Shown: piece by piece, positions 46,183 through 55,490 of the stretch | Layout: every line of letters starts with the position of its first letter | Numbering within the stretch: position 1 is the stretch's first letter | Source: Bacillus sp. cl95 | Lineage (GTDB): Bacteria > Bacillota > Bacilli > Bacillales > Cytobacillaceae | Length of the DNA stretch: 64,000 bases | Reading direction: 5' to 3' | Assembly (NCBI RefSeq): GCF_900115925.1 | Contig: NZ_FOYF01000001.1 | Coordinates: 372,001 to 436,000 of the forward strand | The notes under the pieces: generated by a model | Database searches by the model: none | The model's input: the letters and a program-made list of their open reading frames with translations, nothing else | What the model was told of the DNA's origin: nothing | Position numbers and translations under genes: made by a program

Positions 46183-46515
46183 CTAATCTAATTTCTCAAG
46201 CTCTGCAACTGCTTCCAGCAAAGATTGCTTTGTTGATGACTCATCTTGAATGCAATCCTTGACTTGGGAAAGTATCTTGCTGCGCTCTTGAAATTTCTGA
46301 AATAATAGTAGCTTTTCTTCATACTCTTCTAACATTGCTTCCGTACGCTTGATGTTATCGTATACCGCCTGACGGCTAACATCATATTCTTCAGCAATTT
46401 CTCCAAGTGAATAATCATCCAAATAGTAGAGAGACATGTAGCTTTGCTGCTTTGGTGTTAACAACGACTGATAGAAATCATAAAGATAATTCATGCGCGT
46501 TGTTTTTTCAAGCAT
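46183..46515 (-). CDS. ylxM: SRP-associated regulator YlxM
   Basis: This protein of about 110 residues is a sigma-70 region 4-like helix-turn-helix protein ([22 protein letters not shown]). YlxM-type proteins bind SRP components and may modulate Ffh. I prefer the second ATG ([13 protein letters not shown]), seven bases after GGAGG; the first ATG is only one base from it. A strong promoter lies just upstream, so ylxM-ffh transcription does not depend on the large operon before it. Confidence 0.93.
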   Translation of the reverse strand: MLEKTTRMNYLYDFYQSLLTPKQQSYMSLYYLDDYSLGEIAEEYDVSRQAVYDNIKRTEAMLEEYEEKLLLFQKFQERSKILSQVKDCIQDESSTKQSLLEAVAELEKLD

Positions 46516-46556
46516 GCTCATCCCTCCTTGTTAAGTGAAAAGCCTTTACAATAGCT

Positions 46557-46585
46557 AGTTTACACAGTCGGTCAAATCCTGTCAA
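46557..46585 (-). promoter_or_regulatory. SigA-type promoter of ylxM-ffh
   Basis: A perfect -35 TTGACA (46580-46585), a 17-base spacer, then TAAACT (46557-46562). It lies within the 98 bases between the end of the VWA operon and ylxM, about 40 bases before the ylxM start. Confidence 0.8.
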
Positions 46586-46613
46586 TCCATTATCACTACA
46601 GTAATCCACTATC

Positions 46614-49406
46614 CTAGCGACCGTTTTTTCTTTTTTTCGCCTCAAGCAGACGTTTCATCCGTGCTTCCCTATCAATATCCTTTTCGGATCCCTTTGGCTC
46701 TTTCCAGTTGACTTCACTTTTCGTTTGTTTTTCGTTTACACGATTGGTAATCTTCGCAGGAATCGGTGCAAGCACTTTCTTTTCTTCTTTGTTTATTCTC
46801 TTGTTTTTTTCCGCCGACAACTGTTTAAGTGTAGAAGTAGCTTTACTCACCTCTGGGCGAGAATTAACCCTACTTTTCTTTAATAAAAGAATAATTGGCA
46901 TCATTCCAAATCGACGAATCACGATTTCAATTACTAAGATAATAAATGCCAATAGAAGTAACCATTCACTAATTTCCTGTTTTGTGTATGATTTATTTTT
47001 AAGTGGTCGGAATGCATCGCTTTCCTTTATTAACTCCTTCCCACCTAATAAAGCTGTTATTTCTTTCAGATAAGCTCGATTTGTCCCTTGCAATAGATAC
47101 TCTTCAGAATACGGAACCGTAAATCCTGTCTTATAAAAATTACTTTTTCCATCCTTAGCCGTTTGGTTTACGCTCAAAAAATACATACCTGGCTCGTTCG
47201 GAAAAACAAGTTCATATTCGCCTGGTGCGACAAGTTTCGTATAGACATCAATTGACTTTCCAGCCTGGGTAACAATCGCTGCTTCAATTGGGAGAAACTT
47301 GTCTTTAGAAGTTTTTAGTGTGACAACCGTATTTCCTTCTCTCTTATCAACAGATGTTTGAAAGGGTTCACTTTCATATTTTGGCAAACTTTTGGTTGCC
47401 AGTTGCGTCAAGAATTCCGGCCATTTTTCCCAAACTGCCCAATCTCCACTCCATTTACCTGTGCTGTCTGAGGTAAATGCGAAAGTAGTACCCAAACCGT
47501 ATTGCCATGATGCGAGAATCGGATCTTTTTTCTCACTTATAAAATCTACATTCGCTCTTTGTTTAGCTGTGGTGGCAATGTAAGCATTCATCTTTGGAAC
47601 TCCATCCTTGACAATTTCACTCCAATCGGATGATGCCGAAACTTCCGGATAAAAAGGATGGTCCTCAATATACGTTCTTGTTGCCATCACCGTTTCCCTT
47701 GAAAGAATACTTGGGATCACACTTGCATCTGTGACATCGTAGAATCTTCCAGTACCCTGAATAGCTAGTTCTTCTAATAACGTTCGATCAGAATCAGAAC
47801 CAATCGCTACCGTTGAAAGGGTGATTTTGTTTTGAAGACCATTTGTTATCAACGTCTCATAATCACCTGGCGCGGACTGGCCATCTGTAAGTAAAATGAT
47901 ATGCTTACGCTGTAATTTAAGATTTTCGAGTTCCTCATATGCCTTTTCCAAGGAGGTGTAAATTTCTGTCCCCCCTCCAGGAGTGATGGAGCGGATTTTC
48001 TTAATCGTCTCTTTCTTATTCGTAAGTGGCTCAGCCTCTGCGATAACCCATGGACGATCATCGAACGCAATAAATCCGAGCGTATCTTCTTCTCTTAAAA
48101 GTTCCACTGATCTTGCTGCTGCCTCTTTTGCAAGTTCGATTTTATTTCCGCCCATACTTCCAGAACGGTCCATGACGATTACGAGGCCTAAGGAAGGCAT
48201 CTGCTTTTTCCCTTTAATATCCATGTCAACAGGAAGGATTTTTTCGATAGGAGTTTTAAAATATCCTCCTAATCCAAAGCTTTGATCTCCTCCAAGCATG
48301 ACAAAGCCTGTACCGAAATCCTTAACTGCCTTTTCAATCAACTCCATCTGAGGTTGGCTTATACTCGTACCTGGCACATTATCAAAGATGATGGATTGAT
48401 ATTGCAGAAATCCTGCCAATGATTCCGGTAATTTCTCAGGTATCAGCGTGTCTACTAATAACCCAGAGGATTGAAGTATAGATGTCAGCATTCCAGATTC
48501 ATTATTACCCACAACTAATACGCGAGGTGTACCTTTGACATTGGAAACTGCATACATCGCATTGTTTTCAATAAAAGTATCATTTTGGACAACGATTTCG
48601 CCCTTATATACATTCATTCCAGGTTCACTGGCTAAATGGGAAAATGAATATTCATTTTTTCCTTCCTTGACCACAACATCCTTTTTGATTATTTCTTGAT
48701 TATTCACAGAGATTCTCACATTTGCCGTTTTTTCAATGTTACTCTCAATGGTAACTCGAATTTCCGCATTTTCACCTTCGTATAACGAAGGCTCGACGTC
48801 AAGGGAGGTAATGGATACTTCCTCCGTTTGCGGTCTTTTTATGACAGCATAATCAAGTTCTAATGAACGATTCTTTAATAATTTCACTGTATCAAGTGCC
48901 TTCCCGCTCGTTTCATTGCCATCCGTAAGCAGAACAAGTCTTCCACTTTCCTGATTTGGTAGAAGTGCCTCGGCAAATTGAAGACCTTCTTCAATATTTG
49001 TTTCTCCTGGCTCGTTAGCACCATTTAAAGTATGAATGTCTTTTTTCGTTCTCGATAAGGAGGTTTCCACAGTTGCTCCTTTTGCAAAGGAAACTACGGC
49101 ATAGGATTGGTGTGAGTTTTTTTTATCGAGACTTTTCTCTATCCAATCTAAAATTTGGTCCTCTGAACCTTGGACACTCGCAGACCGATCCACAACAAAT
49201 ATGATCTTTTCTTCACTAATCGGTAATAAAATTTGCGGTATGGTCAAAGCGATAATCAATAAACTAAAAATCAAAGTACGTAAACTCACAATCACATACT
49301 TTTCAACTTCACGTTTCCCCTTCATTTGTTTAACGTATAAGAAAAGAATCATCATAACGGGAAGTAACAAGACTAATAGGAAGGGGTACTTAATTTCTAA
49401 ATCCAC
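46614..49406 (-). CDS. Large membrane protein with two VWA domains and an amidotransferase-like fold
   Basis: This 930-residue protein has two membrane helices at about 8-25 and 42-62. A first VWA domain has a metal-site D73-x-S75-x-S77, followed by a beta-sandwich region (200-285). Next comes a glutamine-amidotransferase-like fold (294-395, no catalytic Cys seen) and a second VWA domain with D413-x-S415-x-S417, Thr480 and D508. A last membrane helix near 822-840 leads to a basic tail. It is like the large 'VWA plus GATase-like' proteins of MoxR gene sets. The start is GTG, nine bases after GGAGG, overlapping the previous gene by 17 bases. It is the last gene of the operon and probably displays metal-dependent binding domains outside the membrane. 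Confidence 0.85.
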   Translation of the reverse strand: MDLEIKYPFLLVLLLPVMMILFLYVKQMKGKREVEKYVIVSLRTLIFSLLIIALTIPQILLPISEEKIIFVVDRSASVQGSEDQILDWIEKSLDKKNSHQSYAVVSFAKGATVETSLSRTKKDIHTLNGANEPGETNIEEGLQFAEALLPNQESGRLVLLTDGNETSGKALDTVKLLKNRSLELDYAVIKRPQTEEVSITSLDVEPSLYEGENAEIRVTIESNIEKTANVRISVNNQEIIKKDVVVKEGKNEYSFSHLASEPGMNVYKGEIVVQNDTFIENNAMYAVSNVKGTPRVLVVGNNESGMLTSILQSSGLLVDTLIPEKLPESLAGFLQYQSIIFDNVPGTSISQPQMELIEKAVKDFGTGFVMLGGDQSFGLGGYFKTPIEKILPVDMDIKGKKQMPSLGLVIVMDRSGSMGGNKIELAKEAAARSVELLREEDTLGFIAFDDRPWVIAEAEPLTNKKETIKKIRSITPGGGTEIYTSLEKAYEELENLKLQRKHIILLTDGQSAPGDYETLITNGLQNKITLSTVAIGSDSDRTLLEELAIQGTGRFYDVTDASVIPSILSRETVMATRTYIEDHPFYPEVSASSDWSEIVKDGVPKMNAYIATTAKQRANVDFISEKKDPILASWQYGLGTTFAFTSDSTGKWSGDWAVWEKWPEFLTQLATKSLPKYESEPFQTSVDKREGNTVVTLKTSKDKFLPIEAAIVTQAGKSIDVYTKLVAPGEYELVFPNEPGMYFLSVNQTAKDGKSNFYKTGFTVPYSEEYLLQGTNRAYLKEITALLGGKELIKESDAFRPLKNKSYTKQEISEWLLLLAFIILVIEIVIRRFGMMPIILLLKKSRVNSRPEVSKATSTLKQLSAEKNKRINKEEKKVLAPIPAKITNRVNEKQTKSEVNWKEPKGSEKDIDREARMKRLLEAKKRKNGR

Positions 49407-51168
49407 GTCGGTATACCTCCCATTCGATCATCAATAAAACAAGTGCGACAAGTGCTAACCAAAACCAAACGGAATCATTTTCAATCTTTGTCCATTCTTT
49501 CGCGTAAAAGTTCTTCTTATTTAAACTGAAAGATTCATCTTTCCCAAGCTCCTTTTCCCGCTCGTCAAGTGTTACAGAAAAGTAAGCGACCGAATCGCCT
49601 GAAACAGCTTGATAGATACCTGGTTTAGCAGGAGCTTTAAAACTCTCTGCAGTAGTATCAATAGAATCGATACTCTCACCAGACTCGGAATATATCTCCC
49701 AATTTGCTCCGCTTTCATCCGAATTCAACCATTTTTCTTCACCAGGTTGAAAATATCCTAGAAAACCAGTTTGTTTGTTAAGCCATTGATAGCTATTGTA
49801 CAAGAAGATAGGAAAGCCTGGTTGTAGCGGCCAATCTGTTGCTTCCAGAGGGAAATTCAGCATAATGGCTGGATGACCGTTCACACTTCCCTTTTGAATA
49901 AGAGGAATCTCTCCGCTGCTCGCAATCGTTTCCCATTCTCCTTTTACAGGTTTAAAAGCATATTCAATATAAGTTTTATTTAAATCTACATATTGAAGTA
50001 ATGGGTCTTCGATTTTACTAATTGGATTTTCCAACGCTAGTTTTTCTGAGGCTCCACCTTTATTGACAAAGATTAGCGGTTTTGCAGGGATGGCTTCCAA
50101 AGATACCCCTTCTGAAATAAAAATTCCATTTTTGATACCATTCCATTGTGCTTTATCATTTAATTGGGTGCTTTCAATCCCCATTGTTTTTAACGCCTTC
50201 CCAAAGAATGGGTTAAGTTCACCAATTGTAAATACATCTTGATTTGACTCAGCCATTACAGCATTCATTGAATTATCAACTTTGTAATCGTCATCCGTTA
50301 TCACTTCTGCTACGAAATAAGATCGTTCTGGTAAGTCAGGAATTTCTATAATTCGTTTTTCATTTGCTTTGAAGCTCAATTCTTTTTCAAACAGTATATT
50401 CTTCTCATCTTTCACATGAAGTGAAAGTTTCTTTTCGTGAGGTGATTGGTTCTCAATAACCGCTAATGCGGCTAATTTACCAATTTCTTTTTCTACACCA
50501 AATGAAGTTAGTGATACATTATTTAAGCTATTTCCCATGTTATGTATTTCCATCAACGTTTTTTGTTTCATTTCCGGTATCTGCTTTTGGGAAACACCTT
50601 CAGTAAATACGTGAATGGATGATTGATGGTTATCGGCAAAAGAATCGGCTAATCTTAGGGCAGCTTTCATATTTTCATGCTCATAGGTAACTCTTACATT
50701 CTTTAATTCTTTCAAAATGATATTCTTATTTGTTTCCTTGTTTAGCACTACTTTTGGTTTTTCTCCTGCAGTAATAATCGTTACTTTTTGTCCATGATGC
50801 TGTTCAAGCATTTCTAGCATCTGTTTTTTTGCTTTTTCAAATGTGTTTATTTCTTTTCCTGCTGCCATTGTTGCTGAAGTATCGAGAATGAAAATATTAT
50901 GTTCGCCCTTCAATCCCTTTGAATCCCAATATGGTCTGACAAGCGCAAACATTAGAAGCAGTAATGCGAATATTTGCAGCCAAAAAAGCAGGTTTTGTTG
51001 CAGTTTTTTTAACCAAGGGGATGCTTGCCATTCGTTCATCGTTTGTTCCCAAAGAAGATTGGAAGAGTTCAAGATTTCCTTATACTGCTTCCTGAAGAAA
51101 TATAGGAGGACGACTCCGGCAATTAAGATGGCTAGAATAAAGTAGATTGGATTTACAAAATGTAGCAT
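49390..51168 (-). CDS. BatA-like membrane protein with VWA domain
   Basis: This 592-residue protein begins with the BatA-type aerotolerance N-terminal region (membrane helices about 6-24 and 60-77, VNPIYF, then ALVRPYW). A VWA domain follows, with metal site D96-x-S98-x-T100; the third residue is Thr instead of the usual Ser. Later come a beta-rich region, an amidotransferase-like segment and a C-terminal membrane helix (about 567-585). The ATG follows AAGGAGGAG. It comes right after the DUF58 gene and overlaps the two-VWA gene, the usual Bat-like arrangement. Its partner in the membrane is probably the 930-residue protein. Confidence 0.85.
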   Translation of the reverse strand: MLHFVNPIYFILAILIAGVVLLYFFRKQYKEILNSSNLLWEQTMNEWQASPWLKKLQQNLLFWLQIFALLLLMFALVRPYWDSKGLKGEHNIFILDTSATMAAGKEINTFEKAKKQMLEMLEQHHGQKVTIITAGEKPKVVLNKETNKNIILKELKNVRVTYEHENMKAALRLADSFADNHQSSIHVFTEGVSQKQIPEMKQKTLMEIHNMGNSLNNVSLTSFGVEKEIGKLAALAVIENQSPHEKKLSLHVKDEKNILFEKELSFKANEKRIIEIPDLPERSYFVAEVITDDDYKVDNSMNAVMAESNQDVFTIGELNPFFGKALKTMGIESTQLNDKAQWNGIKNGIFISEGVSLEAIPAKPLIFVNKGGASEKLALENPISKIEDPLLQYVDLNKTYIEYAFKPVKGEWETIASSGEIPLIQKGSVNGHPAIMLNFPLEATDWPLQPGFPIFLYNSYQWLNKQTGFLGYFQPGEEKWLNSDESGANWEIYSESGESIDSIDTTAESFKAPAKPGIYQAVSGDSVAYFSVTLDEREKELGKDESFSLNKKNFYAKEWTKIENDSVWFWLALVALVLLMIEWEVYRRGFRN

Positions 51169-51180
51169 GCCTTCTCCTCC

Positions 51181-52050
51181 TTAACACAGCCATCCTTTGG
51201 CCGAACATTCATGAAATAAAAATTGCTGCAAATCTGTCTGATCACTACAGAATAAATATGAAATACCGTAACGTTTGCATAATTGTGCGAGTTGGCTGTT
51301 ATGCTCACGAAGACGATTTTGGTAGTTTTCAATGATGTAACTGTGCATACTCACGTTAACCATAGAACCATTTTCACTATCAATGAGTTTAACGTCACCT
51401 TCAAAGCTCGGGCTGATTTCTTCCTCGCTTAATATTTGTAGAAAACGCACTTCCTGCCTACTAACTGCTAATTTCCGGAAAAGTTCCTCGAACTTATCTA
51501 ACGGCTCAAGTCCATCTGTAAGGATAATAGATAGTTGACTTTTTCTAAAAGAGTATTGTTCAAATTGTTCAACAAAAGATCCTGTTACGTTTGCTTCTGA
51601 AATATTTAATATCTCGGAAAAAGTATTTTTACCGTACACAGATCCTTTCCGGCTTATTCTCCCTCCACTATCAGAGCTCACTGGGATAAAGGTAAGCCGG
51701 TCATCACTTGTTAAGGTAATGTAGCTAAACGCTGCGGCAATTTGTTTTGCCCTCTCCCACTTCCCTGCTACAAGTCTCATAGAAGAAGTTGAATCAAGAA
51801 ATATCGTAACGTTAAGTTCCTGTTCATCAAGAAACCGTTTAATATAGTGTTTTTGTGTTCTGCCATAGACGTTCCAGTCTACTTGACGTACATCATCTCC
51901 AGGCTGGTAAATTCGGAAATCAGAAAACTCAAGTGATGTACCAAGCATCCCCGAACTTCTTGTTCCTTTATGCCCCCCTCGACGCCTCGTCTTTACAGAG
52001 AATTTCTTTTTCTGCAGCTTTCCTAATAACGCTTGGGAGAGGATGGTCAT
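51181..52050 (-). CDS. DUF58 protein
   Basis: This 289-residue cytoplasmic protein has the DUF58 signature (DFRIYQPGDDVRQVDWNVYGRT, with core GDDVRQVDW at 51-59). A VWA-like fold follows with D86-x-S88-x-S90 in FLDSTSSM. DUF58 proteins are nearly always encoded beside MoxR ATPases and are thought to be their partners or substrates. The ATG overlaps the MoxR stop codon by four bases. The usual DUF58 form IDWKASAR is here VDWNVYGR, a mild variation. Confidence 0.93.
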   Translation of the reverse strand: MTILSQALLGKLQKKKFSVKTRRRGGHKGTRSSGMLGTSLEFSDFRIYQPGDDVRQVDWNVYGRTQKHYIKRFLDEQELNVTIFLDSTSSMRLVAGKWERAKQIAAAFSYITLTSDDRLTFIPVSSDSGGRISRKGSVYGKNTFSEILNISEANVTGSFVEQFEQYSFRKSQLSIILTDGLEPLDKFEELFRKLAVSRQEVRFLQILSEEEISPSFEGDVKLIDSENGSMVNVSMHSYIIENYQNRLREHNSQLAQLCKRYGISYLFCSDQTDLQQFLFHECSAKGWLC

Positions 52051-53054
52051 CTCACCTGTTCTCCTTGATGAGCTTTTATCAACACTTCTTCTATAATCGT
52101 GTCAGCGGTAATTCCGCTGGCTTCCCCTTCAAAATTGATGAAAAGACGATGTCTTAGCACAGGGTGGGCAACTTGTTTCAAATCCCCTACGGAAACATGG
52201 TAACGTCCAGAGAATAACGCACGCGTTTTAGCCATCTGGATTAGTCCCTGCAAGCCACGAGGACCACTTCCAAACTGAACATATTTTTTAACAAGTTCTG
52301 GGGCCGTCTCTGAATCAGGATGTGTAGCTGAAATCATTCCCACAGCATAGTCCAATATTTCATCTGCTACAAGAATTTCCTTAGCAAGTTCCTGTAAAAG
52401 CAAAACATCTTTTGCATCCAGAACCGTGTTCAGTTCTGTAGACTGCGTTCCTGTAGTACGAAGTGCAATTTCCTTTAATTCTGCAACAGTCGGATAACTA
52501 ACGTTTATTTTACAAATAAAGCGATCCATTTGTGCCTCAGGCAGAGGATATGTTCCTTCCATATCGATCGGGTTTTGGGTCGCCAAAACGAAAAATGGTT
52601 TTTCCAGTTTTTTTGTATCACCCATTATCGTTACCGTCTGTTCGGCCATTGCCTCAAGCAGAGAGCTTTGTGTTTTTGGAGTCGCACGGTTAATTTCATC
52701 CGCCAGAACGATATTCGCAAATAACGGACCTTCGTGAAAGGAGAACTGTTGCTTCCCATCTTCTCCCGGCTGAAGAATCATCGTCCCTGTAATATCTGAA
52801 GGCATCAAATCCGGAGTGAATTGTATCCTAGAAAAACGCAAATCGAGGCAATCGGCAATGGTACGTATTAACATCGTCTTACCTAAGCCTGGTAATCCCT
52901 CCAATAACGCATGACCTCGGGAAAATATACTCCAAAGCACTTGATCAATGACTTCATCTTGACCCACAATAAAGGTTTGGATTTCACTTTTTACTTTCTT
53001 CATTTGTTCTGCTGCCCATTGAAACTGCTGCTCTTTTTCTTGTAAGGTTGCCAT
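52047..53054 (-). CDS. MoxR-family AAA+ ATPase
   Basis: This 335-residue AAA+ protein has Walker A GLPGLGKT at 53-60, Walker B LADEINRA (117-124), a sensor 1 asparagine in ATQNP, an arginine-rich DRF segment, and a C-terminal lid with the R-P-R-G-like pattern SGPRGLQ. MoxR proteins act as chaperones that activate or assemble VWA-domain partners. This gene lies directly before DUF58 and two VWA genes and after the Gly-Ser protein. AAGGAG is seven bases before the ATG. Confidence 0.96.
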   Translation of the reverse strand: MATLQEKEQQFQWAAEQMKKVKSEIQTFIVGQDEVIDQVLWSIFSRGHALLEGLPGLGKTMLIRTIADCLDLRFSRIQFTPDLMPSDITGTMILQPGEDGKQQFSFHEGPLFANIVLADEINRATPKTQSSLLEAMAEQTVTIMGDTKKLEKPFFVLATQNPIDMEGTYPLPEAQMDRFICKINVSYPTVAELKEIALRTTGTQSTELNTVLDAKDVLLLQELAKEILVADEILDYAVGMISATHPDSETAPELVKKYVQFGSGPRGLQGLIQMAKTRALFSGRYHVSVGDLKQVAHPVLRHRLFINFEGEASGITADTIIEEVLIKAHQGEQVR

Positions 53055-53058
53055 TTGA

Positions 53059-54624
53059 TTACTCCTTATCAGGATTAATATTTGTAAAGTAATTTTTGAC
53101 GATATTTTCTAATTCAGAAGGGAGTTTTACTCTGTCAGAGCTTTTCCGATACGCCTCTGCGTATTGACCATACACTTCTTTATAGGATCTAATTTGACCT
53201 CTCAAGATAGGACCATTTCCTTCAGATTGTTGAGAGCTACCTTCACCTAAATTTCCAGAATCACTTTCAATATTTTCTTTGCCAGCTATCGAATGAGGAA
53301 CGGTTAAAAAATCTCTTGATCCTGCGCCTTTTCCAGCGCCTGAACCTCCTGATCCGCTCCCACTGCCTGACCCTGATCCTGAACCGCCACCTGAGCCACT
53401 TCCACTTCCACTTCCACTATTACCGGAACCGTTCCCTGATCCTCCGCTACCGCTACTTTGCCCACTCCCAGACTGTCCAGAACCCTTTCCTGCCGAACCA
53501 CTCTTGTTTGGAGAGCCCTTTCCTGTAGCAGAAGAATTCTGATTACTATTTTGACCAGTTTGAGAGGAAGGGTTTAATGCTATCTGACTTGAACTTGTGC
53601 CATCCATTTGTTTCTGTAGATTACTCGCTTCTTGATTTAAGACGGTATTCGCAGCTGCCAAATCCGATAGTTCTTTACCGGCAGCTAGGGCAACCTTAAT
53701 TTGTTCAGCGATCGTCGCCAGTTCTTTTTCAGTTAGTTCTCGATTCGATTGAGTAAACTCACTTAAGACCGCTTTTTGCTTGTCTGACAGATTGGACCAA
53801 TTCTTGTTTAATTTCTCTAACTGTTTTTCAATTTCGCTCATATCTTCGGCTTTTAATGCATTTGATAGCTTTTTCATCCCTGCATCTTCAAGCTGTTCCT
53901 GCCAATCTTGCAATTTCTGCTGTTCTTGTTTCTTTTTGACCTGCTTTAATTCAAGCTGTTTCGTTTGCTTCTCTAGTTCCTTTAAAGCTGCTTTAGCGGT
54001 TTCTTTTTTCTCTAATTGATCAAGCGCCTTTTCAATCACTTTTCGAACTTCAGGCTTCTTTTGCTCTTTCGCTAATTTCTCCAGGCGTTTTTCAGTTTCC
54101 TGTAACATCTTGGCTTCCTCTTCTTTTTTCTTAGCCGAATCCACTAGTTCATTAGGATGCAAAAATAAAAAGACAGAAGCTGTGATCAATAGACTTCCAG
54201 CAAAAAATGGTTTAGGAAGAAACATTTTTTTCTTTCTCTTCAGAACTTCTTTTTGCACTTTTTTCATAAGACTCACAGTTTCATGAAGAAGCAACCTTTG
54301 CAATAATCCTTCTTTTTCAAGAAAAGAAAGGGCCGTAATGACCCTATCTTCTCCGACGTATTCATCATAGATCTTTGCAACAAGTATAATTGTAGGTCGA
54401 TTTTTCCATGAACGATAAACAAAATAAAGGAAGAGGATACTTTGACCACCTACAAGCCAATAAAGCATAAACGGGAAAACGACAAGCCTTGCTATCAAGA
54501 AGAGAAGACTGGAATAAATTCCAGCACCCAACAGGAAAATCTGTACCTCCTTAAAGAAACTCGCTATGAAAAGTTGCCTATAAACCGGATTCAATAAATG
54601 AAGAAACTGTTTTTTGGTTTCCAC
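53059..54624 (-). CDS. Membrane/coiled-coil protein with Gly-Ser tract (DUF4175-like)
   Basis: This 521-residue protein has membrane helices at about 28-48, 50-72 and 140-156. A highly charged Lys/Glu/Gln coiled coil (160-345) follows, then a Gly-Ser tract of about 70 residues (368-436) and a conserved C-terminal tail (about 476-514) with YKEVYGQYAEAYRKS, LPSEL and VKNYF. That tail occurs in DUF4175-type proteins of MoxR gene sets (aligned from memory). The topology suggests a stalk and flexible linker. The start is GTG, six bases after AAGGAG. It lies between the ABC permease and MoxR, joining the two halves of the operon. Confidence 0.75.
   Translation of the reverse strand: METKKQFLHLLNPVYRQLFIASFFKEVQIFLLGAGIYSSLLFLIARLVVFPFMLYWLVGGQSILFLYFVYRSWKNRPTIILVAKIYDEYVGEDRVITALSFLEKEGLLQRLLLHETVSLMKKVQKEVLKRKKKMFLPKPFFAGSLLITASVFLFLHPNELVDSAKKKEEEAKMLQETEKRLEKLAKEQKKPEVRKVIEKALDQLEKKETAKAALKELEKQTKQLELKQVKKKQEQQKLQDWQEQLEDAGMKKLSNALKAEDMSEIEKQLEKLNKNWSNLSDKQKAVLSEFTQSNRELTEKELATIAEQIKVALAAGKELSDLAAANTVLNQEASNLQKQMDGTSSSQIALNPSSQTGQNSNQNSSATGKGSPNKSGSAGKGSGQSGSGQSSGSGGSGNGSGNSGSGSGSGSGGGSGSGSGSGSGSGGSGAGKGAGSRDFLTVPHSIAGKENIESDSGNLGEGSSQQSEGNGPILRGQIRSYKEVYGQYAEAYRKSSDRVKLPSELENIVKNYFTNINPDKE
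53317..53523 (-). repeat. Gly-Ser coding low-complexity repeat
   Basis: About 207 bases in frame code for alternating Gly and Ser with a few Asn, Gln and Ala. The DNA is an imperfect six-base tandem (GGAAGT/GGCTCA types). Codons vary, so the protein tract rather than the DNA repeat seems to be kept. Shifted frames here also stay open, which is a side effect of the repeat. Confidence 0.85.
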
Positions 54625-54647
54625 AGCCTTCTCCTTTCGAAAAGTAC

Positions 54648-55490
54648 TTATTTCACTTTCATATTAGGGCGTAGTTTTCTGATACTAATTGTCGCTGCCA
54701 AAATAAGAATGACAGAGTAGGAGATGACATACGACACCCACAATGGCATATCCACCCCGGTTTTTTGAGTAATTTCTCTGAAAATCTCTGGTTCCAAAAA
54801 TCCAAACATGACAATAAACGGATTTAGCATTGCCATAAAGTATGGAAATGGATTCGATGAGGGTTGGACTCCATTTGACATTTGAGAGTATTCTAAGGAA
54901 ATGAGGAACAAGAAAGCTGTCCCTCCAGCTAAGAACAATGCCGTCCCATAAGTCGTTACCATTGATACAATCGTTTTTCGGATTAAAGTTGAGAACAATA
55001 TTCCCATACTTCCAAAGACAAAAGTCGTAAATATATAGAATCCGAGTGTCTTAAGCACTTGTCCTGGTGAAATACCACCGAACAAAAACACAATACTGTA
55101 TAAAGGAAGACTAGCAAAAATCATCAGTAACAAATACGACACAGAAGAAACCAACTTACTCAAAATAATGCTCATGGAGCTCTGATTTGTCGTGAGGAGG
55201 ATGTTCAAAGTTTGCCGTTCCCGTTCCCCACTGATGACACCGGCTGTAAGTCCAGGCGTTATGAATAGTATCAAGCCGAGTTGAAGGAAGGACATAAGGA
55301 TAAACATCTCTCTACTTTGAGACGGACGAAAATATCCCATACTGGAGGATTGCATTTGGATAAAGATAAATCCTAAAATGACAATAGCCACAGCGAGCAA
55401 ATAGAATAATAAGCCTAAAAAACCTTTAAATGAGCGAAATCTCAACTTAAATTCCTTATTTAAGACTGGATTGATCAACAAATTTCTCAA
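54648..55490 (-). CDS. ABC-2-type permease
   Basis: This 280-residue protein has about six membrane helices and the ABC-2 permease hallmark GVISGERERQTLNILLTT near residue 95. It pairs with the ATPase encoded just upstream. The start is TTG, overlapping the ATPase stop codon (TTGA). Of known systems it looks most like the GldF/NosY-type permeases that work with an extra membrane protein, here likely the 793-residue product. The cargo is unknown. Confidence 0.9.
   Translation of the reverse strand: MRNLLINPVLNKEFKLRFRSFKGFLGLLFYLLAVAIVILGFIFIQMQSSSMGYFRPSQSREMFILMSFLQLGLILFITPGLTAGVISGERERQTLNILLTTNQSSMSIILSKLVSSVSYLLLMIFASLPLYSIVFLFGGISPGQVLKTLGFYIFTTFVFGSMGILFSTLIRKTIVSMVTTYGTALFLAGGTAFLFLISLEYSQMSNGVQPSSNPFPYFMAMLNPFIVMFGFLEPEIFREITQKTGVDMPLWVSYVISYSVILILAATISIRKLRPNMKVK

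Noticed and set aside
46586-46613. Terminator at the end of the VWA operon
   Set aside because: Partly paired GTGGATTACTGTAGTGATAATGG has no stable stem and no U run.
53304-53528. Open frames on both strands across the Gly-Ser tract
   Set aside because: They are open only because the six-base repeat lacks stop codons in several frames; the 521-residue frame has the ribosome binding site and conserved ends.
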